From assembly GCF_029953635.1 (NCBI RefSeq), contig NZ_CP124543.1, positions 5,373,455 through 5,437,454 of the forward strand: a stretch of DNA of 64,000 nucleotides, in the 5' to 3' direction. This DNA is from Halotia branconii CENA392. Lineage in GTDB: Bacteria; Cyanobacteriota; Cyanobacteriia; Cyanobacteriales; Nostocaceae. Position 1 is the first letter of the stretch; each line of letters starts with the position of its first letter. This document shows, piece after piece, positions 8,567 through 16,967 of this stretch. Made by a program: the position numbers and the translations under genes. The notes under the pieces were generated by a model that was not told the origin of the DNA, searched no databases, and saw only the letters and a list, made by a program, of their open reading frames with translations.

Positions 8567-10621
8567 ATGGTATCTACCTCTACACGTTTCTCGGATGTTC
8601 AAAACCATTGGGCAAGTCTATTCATTGAAGCCTTAGCGGTGCGGCGTATTTTGAATGGTTATCCTAATGGGACTTTTCGCCCAGATAACTCAGTCACTCG
8701 TGCTGAGTTTGCTGCCATTATTGGGGCAGTTTTTACAGTACCTCCAAAACGGCAGTATGTTCCTTTTATTGATGTCCCTAGTAATCATTGGGCTATAAGT
8801 GCCATTCAAAAAGTTTACGAAACAGGATTTTTAGTTGGATACCCTGGTCAGCGTTTCCGCCCCAATGATAGGATTTCTAGGGGTGATGTCTTGGTGGCTA
8901 TAGTCAATGGCTTGGAAATGGCCACTAAAGTAGAAGCAGATTTGCTCAGTGCGTTGCCGCAAATTTATCAAGACGCAGCTAAAATTGCTAACTATGGCAT
9001 AAATCAAGCCGCTATTGCAACTCGTGCAGGGTTAGTAGCTAGTTATCCCAATGTTAAATTACTCAACCCCACTATAGCGGCAACTCGTGCTGATGTCGCA
9101 GTGATGGTCTATCAAGCTTTGGTGTATCTGGGTGATGCACAAAAGATTGCTTCTGTCTACCTTGTAGTACCACCGGGAACAACACCAATCCCAACACCAA
9201 TACCAACACCAACACCAATCCCAACTTCACCAAGTAAGATTAAAGTCAGTCATCAACGAGAGTTTAGAGGGGCGTGGGTAACAACTGTTTGGAATAGTGA
9301 TTGGCCTTCCAAAACAGGACTTTCTGCTGCACAGCAAAAAGCTGAACTCCTAGAAATTATCAACCAATTACAAACGTTGAATTTCAACGCTCTCATCTTG
9401 CAGGTGCGACCAGAGGGAGATGCTGTATATGCTTCCCAGTTAGAGCCTTGGAGTGCTTGGATTACAGGAACTCAAGGTAAAGCACCAGAACCATTTTATG
9501 ATCCTTTGGAATTTGCGATCGCTGAATGTCACAAACGCAATATTGAAGTTCATGCTTGGTTCAACCCCTATCGCGCCAAAACTAGCATTAAAGGTTCACC
9601 CAATGTCCGTCCTCACATAGCTGTGACTAATCCAGAGGTAGTTTATCAATGGGGCAATCAGTTGTGGATGGACCCAGGAGCGAAAATCGTTCAAGATAGA
9701 GCCTACGAAGTCATTATTGATGTTGTGCGACGCTATGATGTGGATGGTATTCATTTAGATGACTATTTTTATCCCTATCCCATCCAAGGTCGGGCTTTCC
9801 CTGATGATAAAAGTTTTGCAGCTTATAGGGCAGCTGGTGGCCAACTTAGTTTGGATAACTGGCGGCGCGAAAATGTTAATCAAATGGTGCTGCGGTTATC
9901 TCAAGGAATTAAAGCTACAAAGTCTTATGTTAAATTTGGCATTAGTCCTTTTGGCATTTATCGCCCCGGACAACCGCCAGGAATTAGTGGCTTAGATGCC
10001 TATAGTGTGCTGTATGCTGACTCCAAAAAATGGTTAGAACAAGGCTGGGTTGATTACATAGCTCCTCAATTGTATTGGCGGATTGACCAAACACAACAAA
10101 GTTATCCTGTATTGCTTAAATGGTGGACAGAAATTAATCCCAAGCAGCGACATATTTATGCAGGTAACAATATCGGACAATTGGATGGTAAAGCCTGGAA
10201 GGATGAGGAGATTGAAAAGCAAGTCAAAATTACTCGCAATTTAGCAAGTAATTTGTCATTGGGAAATATTTTCTTCAGCATGAGTTCTATTAACGAAAAT
10301 CGTCAAGGTATTTCCGACAAATTCAAAAATTCACTTTATCCTCGGCCTGCAATAGTACCTACTATGTCTTGGCAGAATGCAGTTTTGCCATCTCCTCCTC
10401 AACAATTGCAATTCAATAGCCCTAAACTCAATTGGCAGCCTGGAGACAATCAGCCTGTTCGTTCTTGGACTCTTTATCGTCAAAGTGGTGATACTTGGAT
10501 ACTTCAGCGAGTATTATCGGCAGGAACAAATTTTGCCACTGTTCAAAGCGGAACTTATGCTGTATGTGCAGTAGATAGGTTGGGTAATGAAAGTATGGGT
10601 GCGGTGATTACAGTAAGTTGA
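8567..10621 (+). CDS. SLH-domain glycoside hydrolase-like protein (GHL10/DUF187)
   Basis: The 684-residue protein begins directly with three S-layer-homology repeats (about 5-190; RFSDVQNHWASLFIEAL, GYPNGTFRPDNSVTRAEF). A Pro-Thr linker follows (about 203-220), then a glycosyl-hydrolase-like family 10 barrel (PF02638) with REFRGAWVTTVWNSDWPS, FNALILQVRPEGDAVY and VDGIHLDDYFYPYP, where HLDDYF carries the likely acidic catalytic residues. SLH domains usually bind peptidoglycan-linked polymers, so a surface or periplasmic sugar-cleaving role is expected. No signal peptide is visible at this start. It lies 148 bp after the histidine kinase. Confidence 0.88.
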   Translation: MVSTSTRFSDVQNHWASLFIEALAVRRILNGYPNGTFRPDNSVTRAEFAAIIGAVFTVPPKRQYVPFIDVPSNHWAISAIQKVYETGFLVGYPGQRFRPNDRISRGDVLVAIVNGLEMATKVEADLLSALPQIYQDAAKIANYGINQAAIATRAGLVASYPNVKLLNPTIAATRADVAVMVYQALVYLGDAQKIASVYLVVPPGTTPIPTPIPTPTPIPTSPSKIKVSHQREFRGAWVTTVWNSDWPSKTGLSAAQQKAELLEIINQLQTLNFNALILQVRPEGDAVYASQLEPWSAWITGTQGKAPEPFYDPLEFAIAECHKRNIEVHAWFNPYRAKTSIKGSPNVRPHIAVTNPEVVYQWGNQLWMDPGAKIVQDRAYEVIIDVVRRYDVDGIHLDDYFYPYPIQGRAFPDDKSFAAYRAAGGQLSLDNWRRENVNQMVLRLSQGIKATKSYVKFGISPFGIYRPGQPPGISGLDAYSVLYADSKKWLEQGWVDYIAPQLYWRIDQTQQSYPVLLKWWTEINPKQRHIYAGNNIGQLDGKAWKDEEIEKQVKITRNLASNLSLGNIFFSMSSINENRQGISDKFKNSLYPRPAIVPTMSWQNAVLPSPPQQLQFNSPKLNWQPGDNQPVRSWTLYRQSGDTWILQRVLSAGTNFATVQSGTYAVCAVDRLGNESMGAVITVS

Positions 10622-10794
10622 TAGCAATTGCTTGGACAAATGTCTTTGTTTGGTATGTTCGCTCTGGGCTAAAGCTCAGTGTCTTTAAACCTGAGTTGCT
10701 TACAGTTTATTCTTCTTTGAGGGTGATCGCCTATTTCTTTGTTCTTAAGTTATCAGCAAAACCTCTAGCAGATAGATAATTATTAAGCGATCGC

Positions 10795-11436
10795 CTAACT
10801 CCTCAAATCGCCAATATAAGCCCCAATTTGTTTAAGTCCCTGCAAAACTTGGATACGTTCTGATGTATTTTCAAGTAACCGATAAGTATAGGATCTAGTA
10901 TATTGAGGGACATTTTGGTGGCGATCGCATTTCAAAAACAATACTTCTCTTCCGTTTGTAACCATTGCATAACAACTTGACTGTAAGTTGGGAGCGCTCA
11001 ACAAATAAATAAGTGCTTGGGGAATTCCCGCCGTAACGTCTAGTCTTGCGGGCTTTGACTCGATTACCAAAATCCAAAAACTATCTTGAATCACCAAAAT
11101 ATCAATCCTGCCTTGAACTGCAATAGCATTAGCTTCGTCTGCAACTTCGATATTGGTACTTACTTCTGCTTTTACCAAAAAAGGAAACTGATAGAAACCT
11201 GCTAAATCTAGCAATGGTGATATAACCACAAGCTTAACAATTTCTTCGAGAGGTGGTTCTTCTTGACTGAGATAGATATAGTTTCGAGTGAGGCGATCTA
11301 GTCCTTGTAGTTCCGCTTCGGTTAGAGTCGGCGCATTATTTAACCATTCATCAAAAAAGCGATCGCTAGAGTCGAGTCTCAAGCCAAAAGTTTGACGGAG
11401 AGCGCCAAGGGTAAGACTACTAGCATTTGTAATCAC
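10795..11436 (-). CDS. stand-alone type I restriction HsdR_N-like nuclease-fold protein
   Basis: The 213-residue product resembles the N-terminal nuclease domain of type I restriction R subunits (HsdR_N type), without helicase domains. A PD-(D/E)XK core is visible as GRIDILVIQDSFWILVIESK (Asp, then E-S-K). The gene begins with GTG at 11436. No hsdM or hsdS is nearby. Such small stand-alone proteins are common in cyanobacteria and their function is unknown; restriction or DNA repair is only an inference. Confidence 0.75.
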   Translation of the reverse strand: MITNASSLTLGALRQTFGLRLDSSDRFFDEWLNNAPTLTEAELQGLDRLTRNYIYLSQEEPPLEEIVKLVVISPLLDLAGFYQFPFLVKAEVSTNIEVADEANAIAVQGRIDILVIQDSFWILVIESKPARLDVTAGIPQALIYLLSAPNLQSSCYAMVTNGREVLFLKCDRHQNVPQYTRSYTYRLLENTSERIQVLQGLKQIGAYIGDLRS

Positions 11437-11528
11437 GGTTAAATTTTTGTAGTAATTACATGAAGTTTAAAAGTCTAGACATTTGATCTAGGCTCCAATA
11501 CCTAATATACGATATGTAAAGAGAGATG

Positions 11529-11563
11529 GCCTAAAAATTACGACTCACAGGAATAGCGATCGC
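11529..11563. repeat. 35-bp direct repeat, copy 1
   Basis: This 35-bp copy (GCCTAAAAATTACGACTCAC...) matches 12435-12469 at 32 of 35 positions in the same orientation. Both copies end in HIP1. They bracket the PIN/Phd toxin-antitoxin pair. Confidence 0.75.
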
Positions 11564-11616
11564 CTTTAAAAGATAGATTGTTGAGGTGATCGCTCAAACA
11601 AATCAGTTTATCTAGC

Positions 11617-12087
11617 TTATGGGGCATATTTTTGTAAGAACTCGTTTGGAGTGAAACATTCAAATTCTTCAGTTTGCTCGACAAGTACGCGAATTAGTTT
11701 GTAATTTCTCGATACAAAACATTTTGCTTTTCCTTGCTTGGCAGTCAGGTAAACACCTGCATCTTCGTGGGGAATTATGCCAGCATCAGCGATCGCTTGA
11801 ATATCTTGGTCTTCTACAAATATGAAATCTACTTTCAATTGCTGCCAAAGTCTTGTTAACAGACCACTTGACCAGTCTTTATTTTGCAAGCGTTTACCAA
11901 CTCGTAAGATTTGATCAATAAGTTCTTGAGAGAAGATAACTCTAGTTTGCTCATCGCTATTTTCATCGCTTACTAGCAAGGATAAAATTTTGTTTTCATC
12001 GCTGGTTAAATCAATAGCTCCCAGAATGTAGATATTTGTATCGAGAAATATTGATTTGGGCAAACTAGACTTTGATTTCACCGTCAT
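11617..12087 (-). CDS. PIN-domain toxin-like protein
   Basis: The 156-residue protein starts KSIFLDTNIYILGAI, the first acidic strand of a PIN-domain (VapC-like) RNase, and continues with HEDAGVYLTAKQGKAKCFVSRN, containing the second acidic cluster and the strand where most PIN proteins have VTxD. Here it reads VSRN, so the last Asp is replaced, as in several cyanobacterial relatives. Its start overlaps the upstream antitoxin by 23 bp, the normal arrangement of a toxin translationally coupled to its antitoxin. RNA cleavage is inferred from the family. Confidence 0.8.
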   Translation of the reverse strand: MTVKSKSSLPKSIFLDTNIYILGAIDLTSDENKILSLLVSDENSDEQTRVIFSQELIDQILRVGKRLQNKDWSSGLLTRLWQQLKVDFIFVEDQDIQAIADAGIIPHEDAGVYLTAKQGKAKCFVSRNYKLIRVLVEQTEEFECFTPNEFLQKYAP

Positions 12088-12388
12088 TTAGCCTTTGCTC
12101 TCTTTCTGTGGATATTTCTTGTTTTACATCCTGAATAAGTTCCATAATTTTGTCGGTTGAGTCATAGCCAGATTTGGTAAAAAGTTGATGCGATATAGTT
12201 GCAAATCCTTCGTTTGATAGTTGTTCTCGGCGATCGTTAATCCCTATCAAATGTTGAAACATTTCTAAACTTAACAGCACTGCTTTTGGTTGCCCTTCTT
12301 GGACTAAGGCGATCGCTTCTCGCTTAGAGTTGGCTTGTTGGATTAGCTGAGAAAGCTCTTGGTTGTCGCGTATATTTGCTTCTAGCAT
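12065..12388 (-). CDS. Phd/YefM-type antitoxin
   Basis: The 107-residue protein has the Phd/YefM pattern: REAIALVQEGQPKAVLLSLEMFQHLIG (about 28-54) follows a short N-terminal DNA-binding segment, and a charged C-terminus (KQEISTEREQRLNDGEIKV) would wrap the toxin. It is the first gene of the pair and overlaps the PIN gene. Antitoxins of this type bind their own promoter; a palindrome could not be recognised upstream because of the HIP1 repeats. Confidence 0.78.
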   Translation of the reverse strand: MLEANIRDNQELSQLIQQANSKREAIALVQEGQPKAVLLSLEMFQHLIGINDRREQLSNEGFATISHQLFTKSGYDSTDKIMELIQDVKQEISTEREQRLNDGEIKV

Positions 12389-12434
12389 ATAATTTGCTGT
12401 TTTGAAGTCAGTTATGATTCTATGTTACGCGATC

Positions 12435-12469
12435 GCCTAAAAATCACGACTCACACTAATAGCGATCGC
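12435..12469. repeat. 35-bp direct repeat, copy 2
   Basis: Second copy of the repeat at 11529-11563 (three mismatches, same orientation), 46 bp upstream of the antitoxin start. More HIP1 sites follow up to 12533. Confidence 0.75.
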
Positions 12470-12533
12470 AATACATTGAAGTGGCTTTACATGAGAATAG
12501 CGATGCCTCCGCCAACCCCAATGGCGATCGCGT

Positions 12534-12960
12534 CCTCTAAGCTCAATGAATATTAACAATATTCTCTAAATCTAGAAACTTCGTAAAACAGTTGTGTATC
12601 ATACTTAAAAAGTTTTATATGAACGCTAATTTTACTAGTATAACTTTGCAATACTTTACTTTTTTCTAATTAAAAATAGTAAACATAAATTAAAAATAAT
12701 AACCAACATAATAATTTATAAACTTTCTCAAGCTAAATTGAGAGTAAGCTTAATTATTAAGAGCCTAGTTGAAAATTTAGGTAACTGAGTGCAAATAAAC
12801 TCAACATTTCTTAGTTATTTGTGATGTATTTGATTGCTAATCACTAAAAGTTTATTTGTGCCGACTTCCTGACTAGGTTATTGAGTAAGGTGTTGAAAAC
12901 CTCAACTAAGCGAAATACTAAGAGCAAACACCAAAGCAACCCTCACAACAACAAGTAACA
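12534..12960. other. AT-rich spacer upstream of the universal stress gene
   Basis: About 430 bp without a credible reading frame. It is AT-rich with A/T runs and presumably carries the promoter and a long leader of the stress-protein gene. No clear operator was seen. Confidence 0.4.
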
Positions 12961-13812
12961 ATGATAGAAAAAATTTTACTAGCAGTTTCTGGCTTGGGTC
13001 ATGCAGAAGAAATGCTCAAAACCTTAAAGGAAGTACCATCAATCCAACATGTAAAGGTTACTGTTTTGCACGTTGTTCCTCCCCAAAGTACCTCTGCCGC
13101 AATGACAGATAAATGGGAAGAAGGTGGTAAAATTCTAGCTAATGCTATTCAATCTTTGAATTTAGATCCTAGCCAAGTTTCTTCAATTTTGCGGCAAGGT
13201 GATCCCAAAGATGTAGTTTGCCAAGTAGCAGATGACATGGATGCTGACTTAATTATTATGGGTTCACGCGGACTTAAACGTCTGCAATCGATTTTGGCGA
13301 ACTCAGTTAGTCAGTATGTTTTTCAATTATCTTCTCGCCCCATGTTGTTGGTAAAAGATGACATTTATGTCAAAAAAATTAAGCGCGTTATGGTGGCGAT
13401 GGATAACTCCGATGCAGCTAAACACTGTTTGAGTTTAGCTTTATTCCTCCTAAGAGATATTGCCGGTGGTCAATTAATCTTAATTAACGTGACTACAGAC
13501 TTGCGCGGCAAAACGTCAGAAGTCAGCGAAATTACCCCAGACAAAAACTCAGTTATGGCTACAGCAGTTGCAGAAGCACAAAAATACGATGTGCAAACTC
13601 GCTGTTTTAGCAGTATCGGCAAACCAGGTGAAGAAATTTGTCGCTTGGCAGAGGAATTAAGCATAGACTTATTATTGCTTGGTTCTCCCGATCGCCGGCC
13701 ATCAGTGGCTAAGAGTTTTGTTGATATAGACCGACTAGTAGGCGCTTCTTTGTCTGACTATGTTCGAGTCAATGCTACTTGTCCAGTGTTGTTAGCGCGG
13801 ACAGTCGCTTAA
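12961..13812 (+). CDS. universal stress protein, tandem UspA domains
   Basis: The 283-residue cytoplasmic protein contains two UspA folds. The first (1-137) starts EKILLAVSGLGHAEEML and contains DADLIIMGSRGLKRLQSILANSVSQYV. The second (about 141-283) starts IKRVMVAMDNSDAAKHCL and contains LLLLGSPDRRP. The first glycine-rich GSRGLxxxxS loop resembles the ATP-binding loop of UspFG-type proteins; the second is degenerate. A dimer-like stress or adenine-nucleotide-sensing role is the usual inference. It is a single gene with a strong terminator 17 bp after the stop. Confidence 0.9.
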   Translation: MIEKILLAVSGLGHAEEMLKTLKEVPSIQHVKVTVLHVVPPQSTSAAMTDKWEEGGKILANAIQSLNLDPSQVSSILRQGDPKDVVCQVADDMDADLIIMGSRGLKRLQSILANSVSQYVFQLSSRPMLLVKDDIYVKKIKRVMVAMDNSDAAKHCLSLALFLLRDIAGGQLILINVTTDLRGKTSEVSEITPDKNSVMATAVAEAQKYDVQTRCFSSIGKPGEEICRLAEELSIDLLLLGSPDRRPSVAKSFVDIDRLVGASLSDYVRVNATCPVLLARTVA

Positions 13813-13828
13813 CTTCATAGGTAAGTAA

Positions 13829-13857
13829 AAACCCCTGCACCAATGATGTAGGGGTTC
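13829..13857 (+). terminator. terminator after the universal stress gene
   Basis: AACCCCT (13830-13836) pairs perfectly with AGGGGTT (13850-13856) around a 13-nt loop. It separates the plus-strand stress gene from convergent psbM and may act in both directions. Confidence 0.65.
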
Positions 13858-13878
13858 TTGATCTGATGCACTAAATAC

Positions 13879-13995
13879 TTAAGAATCTTTTCCACCTTCG
13901 CGGCTAGCAGTCTGGATGTAAAGAATTATTAAAAATACAGAGGGTACTAGAACGAACAGAATGCTCGCTACAAACCCTAGGTCATTAACTTGCAT
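13879..13995 (-). CDS. psbM: photosystem II reaction centre protein M
   Basis: This short minus-strand frame encodes 38 residues starting MQVNDLGFVASILFVLVPSV and ending QTASREGGKDS. It has the single transmembrane helix and the MxVNxLGFxASxLFVLVPxxFLxxLxIQT pattern of PsbM, which sits at the photosystem II monomer interface in the thylakoid membrane. The tail after IQT is longer and more charged than in many homologues. It was found by translating the region directly, since it is below usual length cut-offs. Confidence 0.93.
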   Translation of the reverse strand: MQVNDLGFVASILFVLVPSVFLIILYIQTASREGGKDS

Positions 13996-14166
13996 AGCAA
14001 GAAAGCCTCTCTTTAATTTTGATTTCCAGTCAACAACTTTAGAATAGCATTATCGATGCCAGTGTTAGCCCTATTTTTTTACTTTGTAATTTAGAAAAGT
14101 AGGAAGATGTAACGCATTCCCTACGGATAAATCCGAGGGTTGGCCTACTTTCTCAAAACTTAAAAC

Positions 14167-14463
14167 TTAGGGCTTAGTTACTACGCTGACTGGCCCATTC
14201 ACCATAGTTTGACAGGCAAGACGGTAATTATCAGGCTTTTTCTTGAGTTTCTTATTTTCCACATCTGTACGGGAAGAAAGATTTTCTATCCCTTCGACAA
14301 TCTCAACAATACAAGTCCCACACTGACCATTACCACCACAATTGGTCACTTTACCAATGAATTTATATAAGTCAATGTTATTTTGAATTGCTTTGAGTCG
14401 GAGGTTAGCACCATCTGCTGCTACTACTTCTTTATCTTCCTTAATAAATTTGATATTACCCAT
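14167..14463 (-). CDS. plant-type-like 2Fe-2S ferredoxin
   Basis: The 98-residue protein carries a 2Fe-2S binding loop, NCGGNGQCGTC (about 42-52), with a fourth Cys in LACQTMVNG (about 84). The first cysteine context is CGGNGQCGTC rather than the CRAGACSTC of photosynthetic PetF. This suggests a specialised ferredoxin, not the main electron carrier of photosystem I. It lies between psbM and psbK on the same strand; partner enzymes cannot be named. Confidence 0.85.
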   Translation of the reverse strand: MGNIKFIKEDKEVVAADGANLRLKAIQNNIDLYKFIGKVTNCGGNGQCGTCIVEIVEGIENLSSRTDVENKKLKKKPDNYRLACQTMVNGPVSVVTKP

Positions 14464-14601
14464 AGCCGATTGATTCCTCGTTGACTGTAAGCTTGAACTG
14501 AAAAGCTGAGTTTTGAATGGTCTTTATACTTATTTTACTTAATTTAGAATAAATTATTACGAGATATTAAGAAATATCAATTTTTCAGTAGAAGATACTG
14601 C

Positions 14602-14633
14602 AAAAAAATAGGACAGGTTGAGATTACCTGTCC
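14602..14633 (-). terminator. psbK terminator
   Basis: On the minus strand GGACAGGT (14626-14633) pairs with ACCTGTCC (14611-14618) around a 7-nt loop, followed by TATTTTTTTG. It lies 23 bp after the psbK stop and is a textbook intrinsic terminator. Confidence 0.85.
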
Positions 14634-14655
14634 CAGTAATTGGCAATAAGTTAAA

Positions 14656-14793
14656 TTACCTAAATCCAACGGCTGCTTGCCATACAAAAGCAAGCAACAA
14701 GAAGAAGACAGGAATGATTGGGAGAACATCTACCAAAGGATCAAAAATTTGGTATGCTTCAGGCAATTTTGCTAATAACAATGCTGCTTCCAT
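14656..14793 (-). CDS. psbK: photosystem II reaction centre protein K
   Basis: The 45-residue frame reads MEAALLLAKLPEAYQIFDPL then VDVLPIIPVFFLLLAFVWQAAVGFR. The mature PsbK sequence (KLPEAYxxFxPxVDVxPxIPxxFxLLAFVWQAAVxFR) is almost perfectly recognisable, with a short leader before the KLPEAY cleavage site. It encodes a single-helix subunit of photosystem II near CP43. It lies 69 bp downstream of tgt on the same strand, a gene order conserved in many cyanobacteria, so the two are probably co-transcribed. Confidence 0.96.
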   Translation of the reverse strand: MEAALLLAKLPEAYQIFDPLVDVLPIIPVFFLLLAFVWQAAVGFR

Positions 14794-14862
14794 ATTTTGT
14801 TTAAATCCACCTAATCCAACACAGCTTTCATAATTGAGATGTATCTTAACATGCTTTGGTCA

Positions 14863-15996
14863 TTAGTTACTTTCTTGTTCTTTTGTTGCTGATTCAGTTA
14901 GCCAATGTCCAAATTCTAAGGCAAAGCGATCGCTTAATATTGCCTCGCGGATTTTTTGGGTAAAGCGAATTAATTCGGTAATGTTGTGAATGCTCAATAA
15001 TGTATAAGCTAGAATTTCTTGCGATCGCACTAAATGAGATATGTAAGCACGGCTAAAATTTTGACATGCATAACAATGACATGTTTCATCTAATGGAGCA
15101 AAATCTTCACGAAACTTCGCATTTTTTAAATTCCAGCGATCGCCCTGCACCATTGCCGTTCCATGTCTCGCCCAACGGGTAGGAATCACACAATCAAATA
15201 AATCTACACCAGAGGCGATCGCAATTGCCATTTCTCGGTAAGTACCCACTCCCATCAAGTAACGCGGCTTTTCGGGTGGTAACAGTGGCGCTGTTGTTTG
15301 CACAATCTGAGCCATCAATTCTGTTGGTTCTCCCACACTCACGCCACCAATGGCGTATCCTGGCAAATCCAGTTTAGCCAAAGCTACAGCGGCTTGAGAG
15401 CGCAAATCCAAATAAACACCACCTTGCACAATACCAAACAGTGCTTGATCGCTACGTTGATGAGCGATAATACAGCGTTCTAGCCAGCGATAAGTCCTTT
15501 GAGTCGCAACTTCCACCTCTTGGCGAGTAGCTGGGTAAGGAGGGCATTCATCAAAGGCCATAATCACATCCGCCCCTAAAGTATTTTGAATCTCAATAGA
15601 GCGCTCTGGTGTCAAGTTAATAATTTGTCCATCAAGGGGTGAGCGAAACTTTACGCCTTCTTCCGTAATTTTTCGCATTTCGCTCAAACTGAAAACTTGA
15701 AAACCACCAGAATCAGTGAGTATCGGTCCACTCCAACCCATAAATTTGTGCAAACCCCCACCACCTTTAACAATCGCTTCCCCTGGTTGGAGATGGAGGT
15801 GATAGGTATTAGACAATACCATTTGCGCTCCAGTTTCCTGAAGTTGAGCTGGAGTTACAGTTTTGACATTTGCTAATGTCCCTACTGGCATAAATCTGGG
15901 AGTTTCGACAGCCCCGTGAGGGGTGAAAAACACCCCGGCTCTGGCTTTTGTCTGGCTACAACGAGCTAGAGATTGAAAAGAAAATATGGCACTCAA
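14863..15996 (-). CDS. tgt: queuine tRNA-ribosyltransferase (tRNA-guanine transglycosylase)
   Basis: The 377-residue enzyme exchanges guanine-34 for a preQ1-type base in tRNAs with GUN anticodons. Hallmarks include TPRFMPVGTLANVKTVTP, the substrate-binding Asp in LTDSGGFQVFSL (about residue 94), GIVQGG, the nucleophile Asp in DLFDCVIPTRWARHG (about 266), and the zinc site CHCYACQNFSRAYISHL near the C-terminus. The start appears to be TTG at 15996: an in-frame TAA lies two codons upstream and no ATG fits the family N-terminus. It is followed by psbK. Confidence 0.94.
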   Translation of the reverse strand: MSAIFSFQSLARCSQTKARAGVFFTPHGAVETPRFMPVGTLANVKTVTPAQLQETGAQMVLSNTYHLHLQPGEAIVKGGGGLHKFMGWSGPILTDSGGFQVFSLSEMRKITEEGVKFRSPLDGQIINLTPERSIEIQNTLGADVIMAFDECPPYPATRQEVEVATQRTYRWLERCIIAHQRSDQALFGIVQGGVYLDLRSQAAVALAKLDLPGYAIGGVSVGEPTELMAQIVQTTAPLLPPEKPRYLMGVGTYREMAIAIASGVDLFDCVIPTRWARHGTAMVQGDRWNLKNAKFREDFAPLDETCHCYACQNFSRAYISHLVRSQEILAYTLLSIHNITELIRFTQKIREAILSDRFALEFGHWLTESATKEQESN

Positions 15997-16068
15997 AATT
16001 TAAGATGACTTTGATTTAGCTAATTAACGACTTTGTGTCTTAGTGTCTTCGTGGTTTAAAAATGCTAT

Positions 16069-16521
16069 TTAAAACGAGTCAGAACAGTCATCATCAATTT
16101 CTGCATCCCATCTAGCTGAAAGAACTTGCTCCATCATGGCTTCTATAGCACTGACATTTAAGCTCCGTTCTTTTCGCTCTTGTAGCGGGGTCGAAAGTGG
16201 CACTAGACTCAGACACATACCTTCTTGGATCAAATTAAAACAGGTTTCTTGCTGTGGTGACTGTTTCAATTCTAGATAATCAAAACTACAAACATTCAAG
16301 TAAAGAGCGCAGTTAGCAACTAAGGTAGAACGTTGCGGATTGGCAAAGACTTCCATTACATCTCCTTCACCTTCGCTTTGTAGCCTACCTTCTTGGATGT
16401 AGGTGTACCGGACTCGACCTAAATCAGTCAGCAATCGGCGTATGTCGAGCTTATTTACAATAATGCCCGTGTTCACAATGCACGGAGCTGGTATCCTGCC
16501 GTCGGGTAGATGATGACTCAT
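16069..16521 (-). CDS. conserved cyanobacterial hypothetical protein
   Basis: The 150-residue product starts MSHHLPDGRIPAPCIVNTGI. I do not recognise a characterised domain. It is soluble, with an acidic C-terminus (WDAEIDDDCSDSF) and segments such as RRLLTDLGRVRYTYIQEGRL that look well-ordered, and coding composition is normal. A longer form from a TTG at 16542 is possible. It is a single gene upstream of tgt, separated by about 70 bp from the tgt start. Confidence 0.65.
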   Translation of the reverse strand: MSHHLPDGRIPAPCIVNTGIIVNKLDIRRLLTDLGRVRYTYIQEGRLQSEGEGDVMEVFANPQRSTLVANCALYLNVCSFDYLELKQSPQQETCFNLIQEGMCLSLVPLSTPLQERKERSLNVSAIEAMMEQVLSARWDAEIDDDCSDSF

Positions 16522-16542
16522 AGGAAAATAGGAGATGAGCAA

Positions 16543-16967
16543 AGATGAGGTACAACGCAGCTAATACACTTAATTGAATAGCTTGTTGGCCCCCTACATT
16601 TAAAAAAATATCAATTTTGTGGGGCGATCGTCTAATAACCTAGAGTAAGTTTAATTTATTATTTGAAGAATACAAAATATAGCTCCTCTGGTAAGTTATG
16701 GTTTGACAAATTATTCAAAACTTTGTTATAATTGCAAATCAAAAAATTTTTATTATTACTGAAGCTAGCATAACAAAATTTTGGGGATGAGTCTCTAATC
16801 GTAAGCAATCTTATCTAAAGTTTTAAAAAATCCGCTACTACTAAATATTGTGACGGGATTCTGAGCATTAGCATAACTCACAATTGAATAATTTGTAATT
16901 ACTAGCCCTCAATCACGAATTAGTAGTTTAGTCATTCCGTAACCAGCTCTTAATTAAAATAACTAAC
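16543..16967. other. spacer between two divergent genes, no gene seen
   Basis: About 425 bp, AT-rich, with no credible frame on either strand. It must carry the promoters of the hypothetical gene (minus) and cobS (plus). A cobalamin riboswitch was looked for upstream of cobS, but a convincing B12-box was not found. Confidence 0.4.

Noticed and set aside
16543..16967. Cobalamin riboswitch before cobS
   Set aside because: No convincing B12-box or adjacent helices could be recognised.
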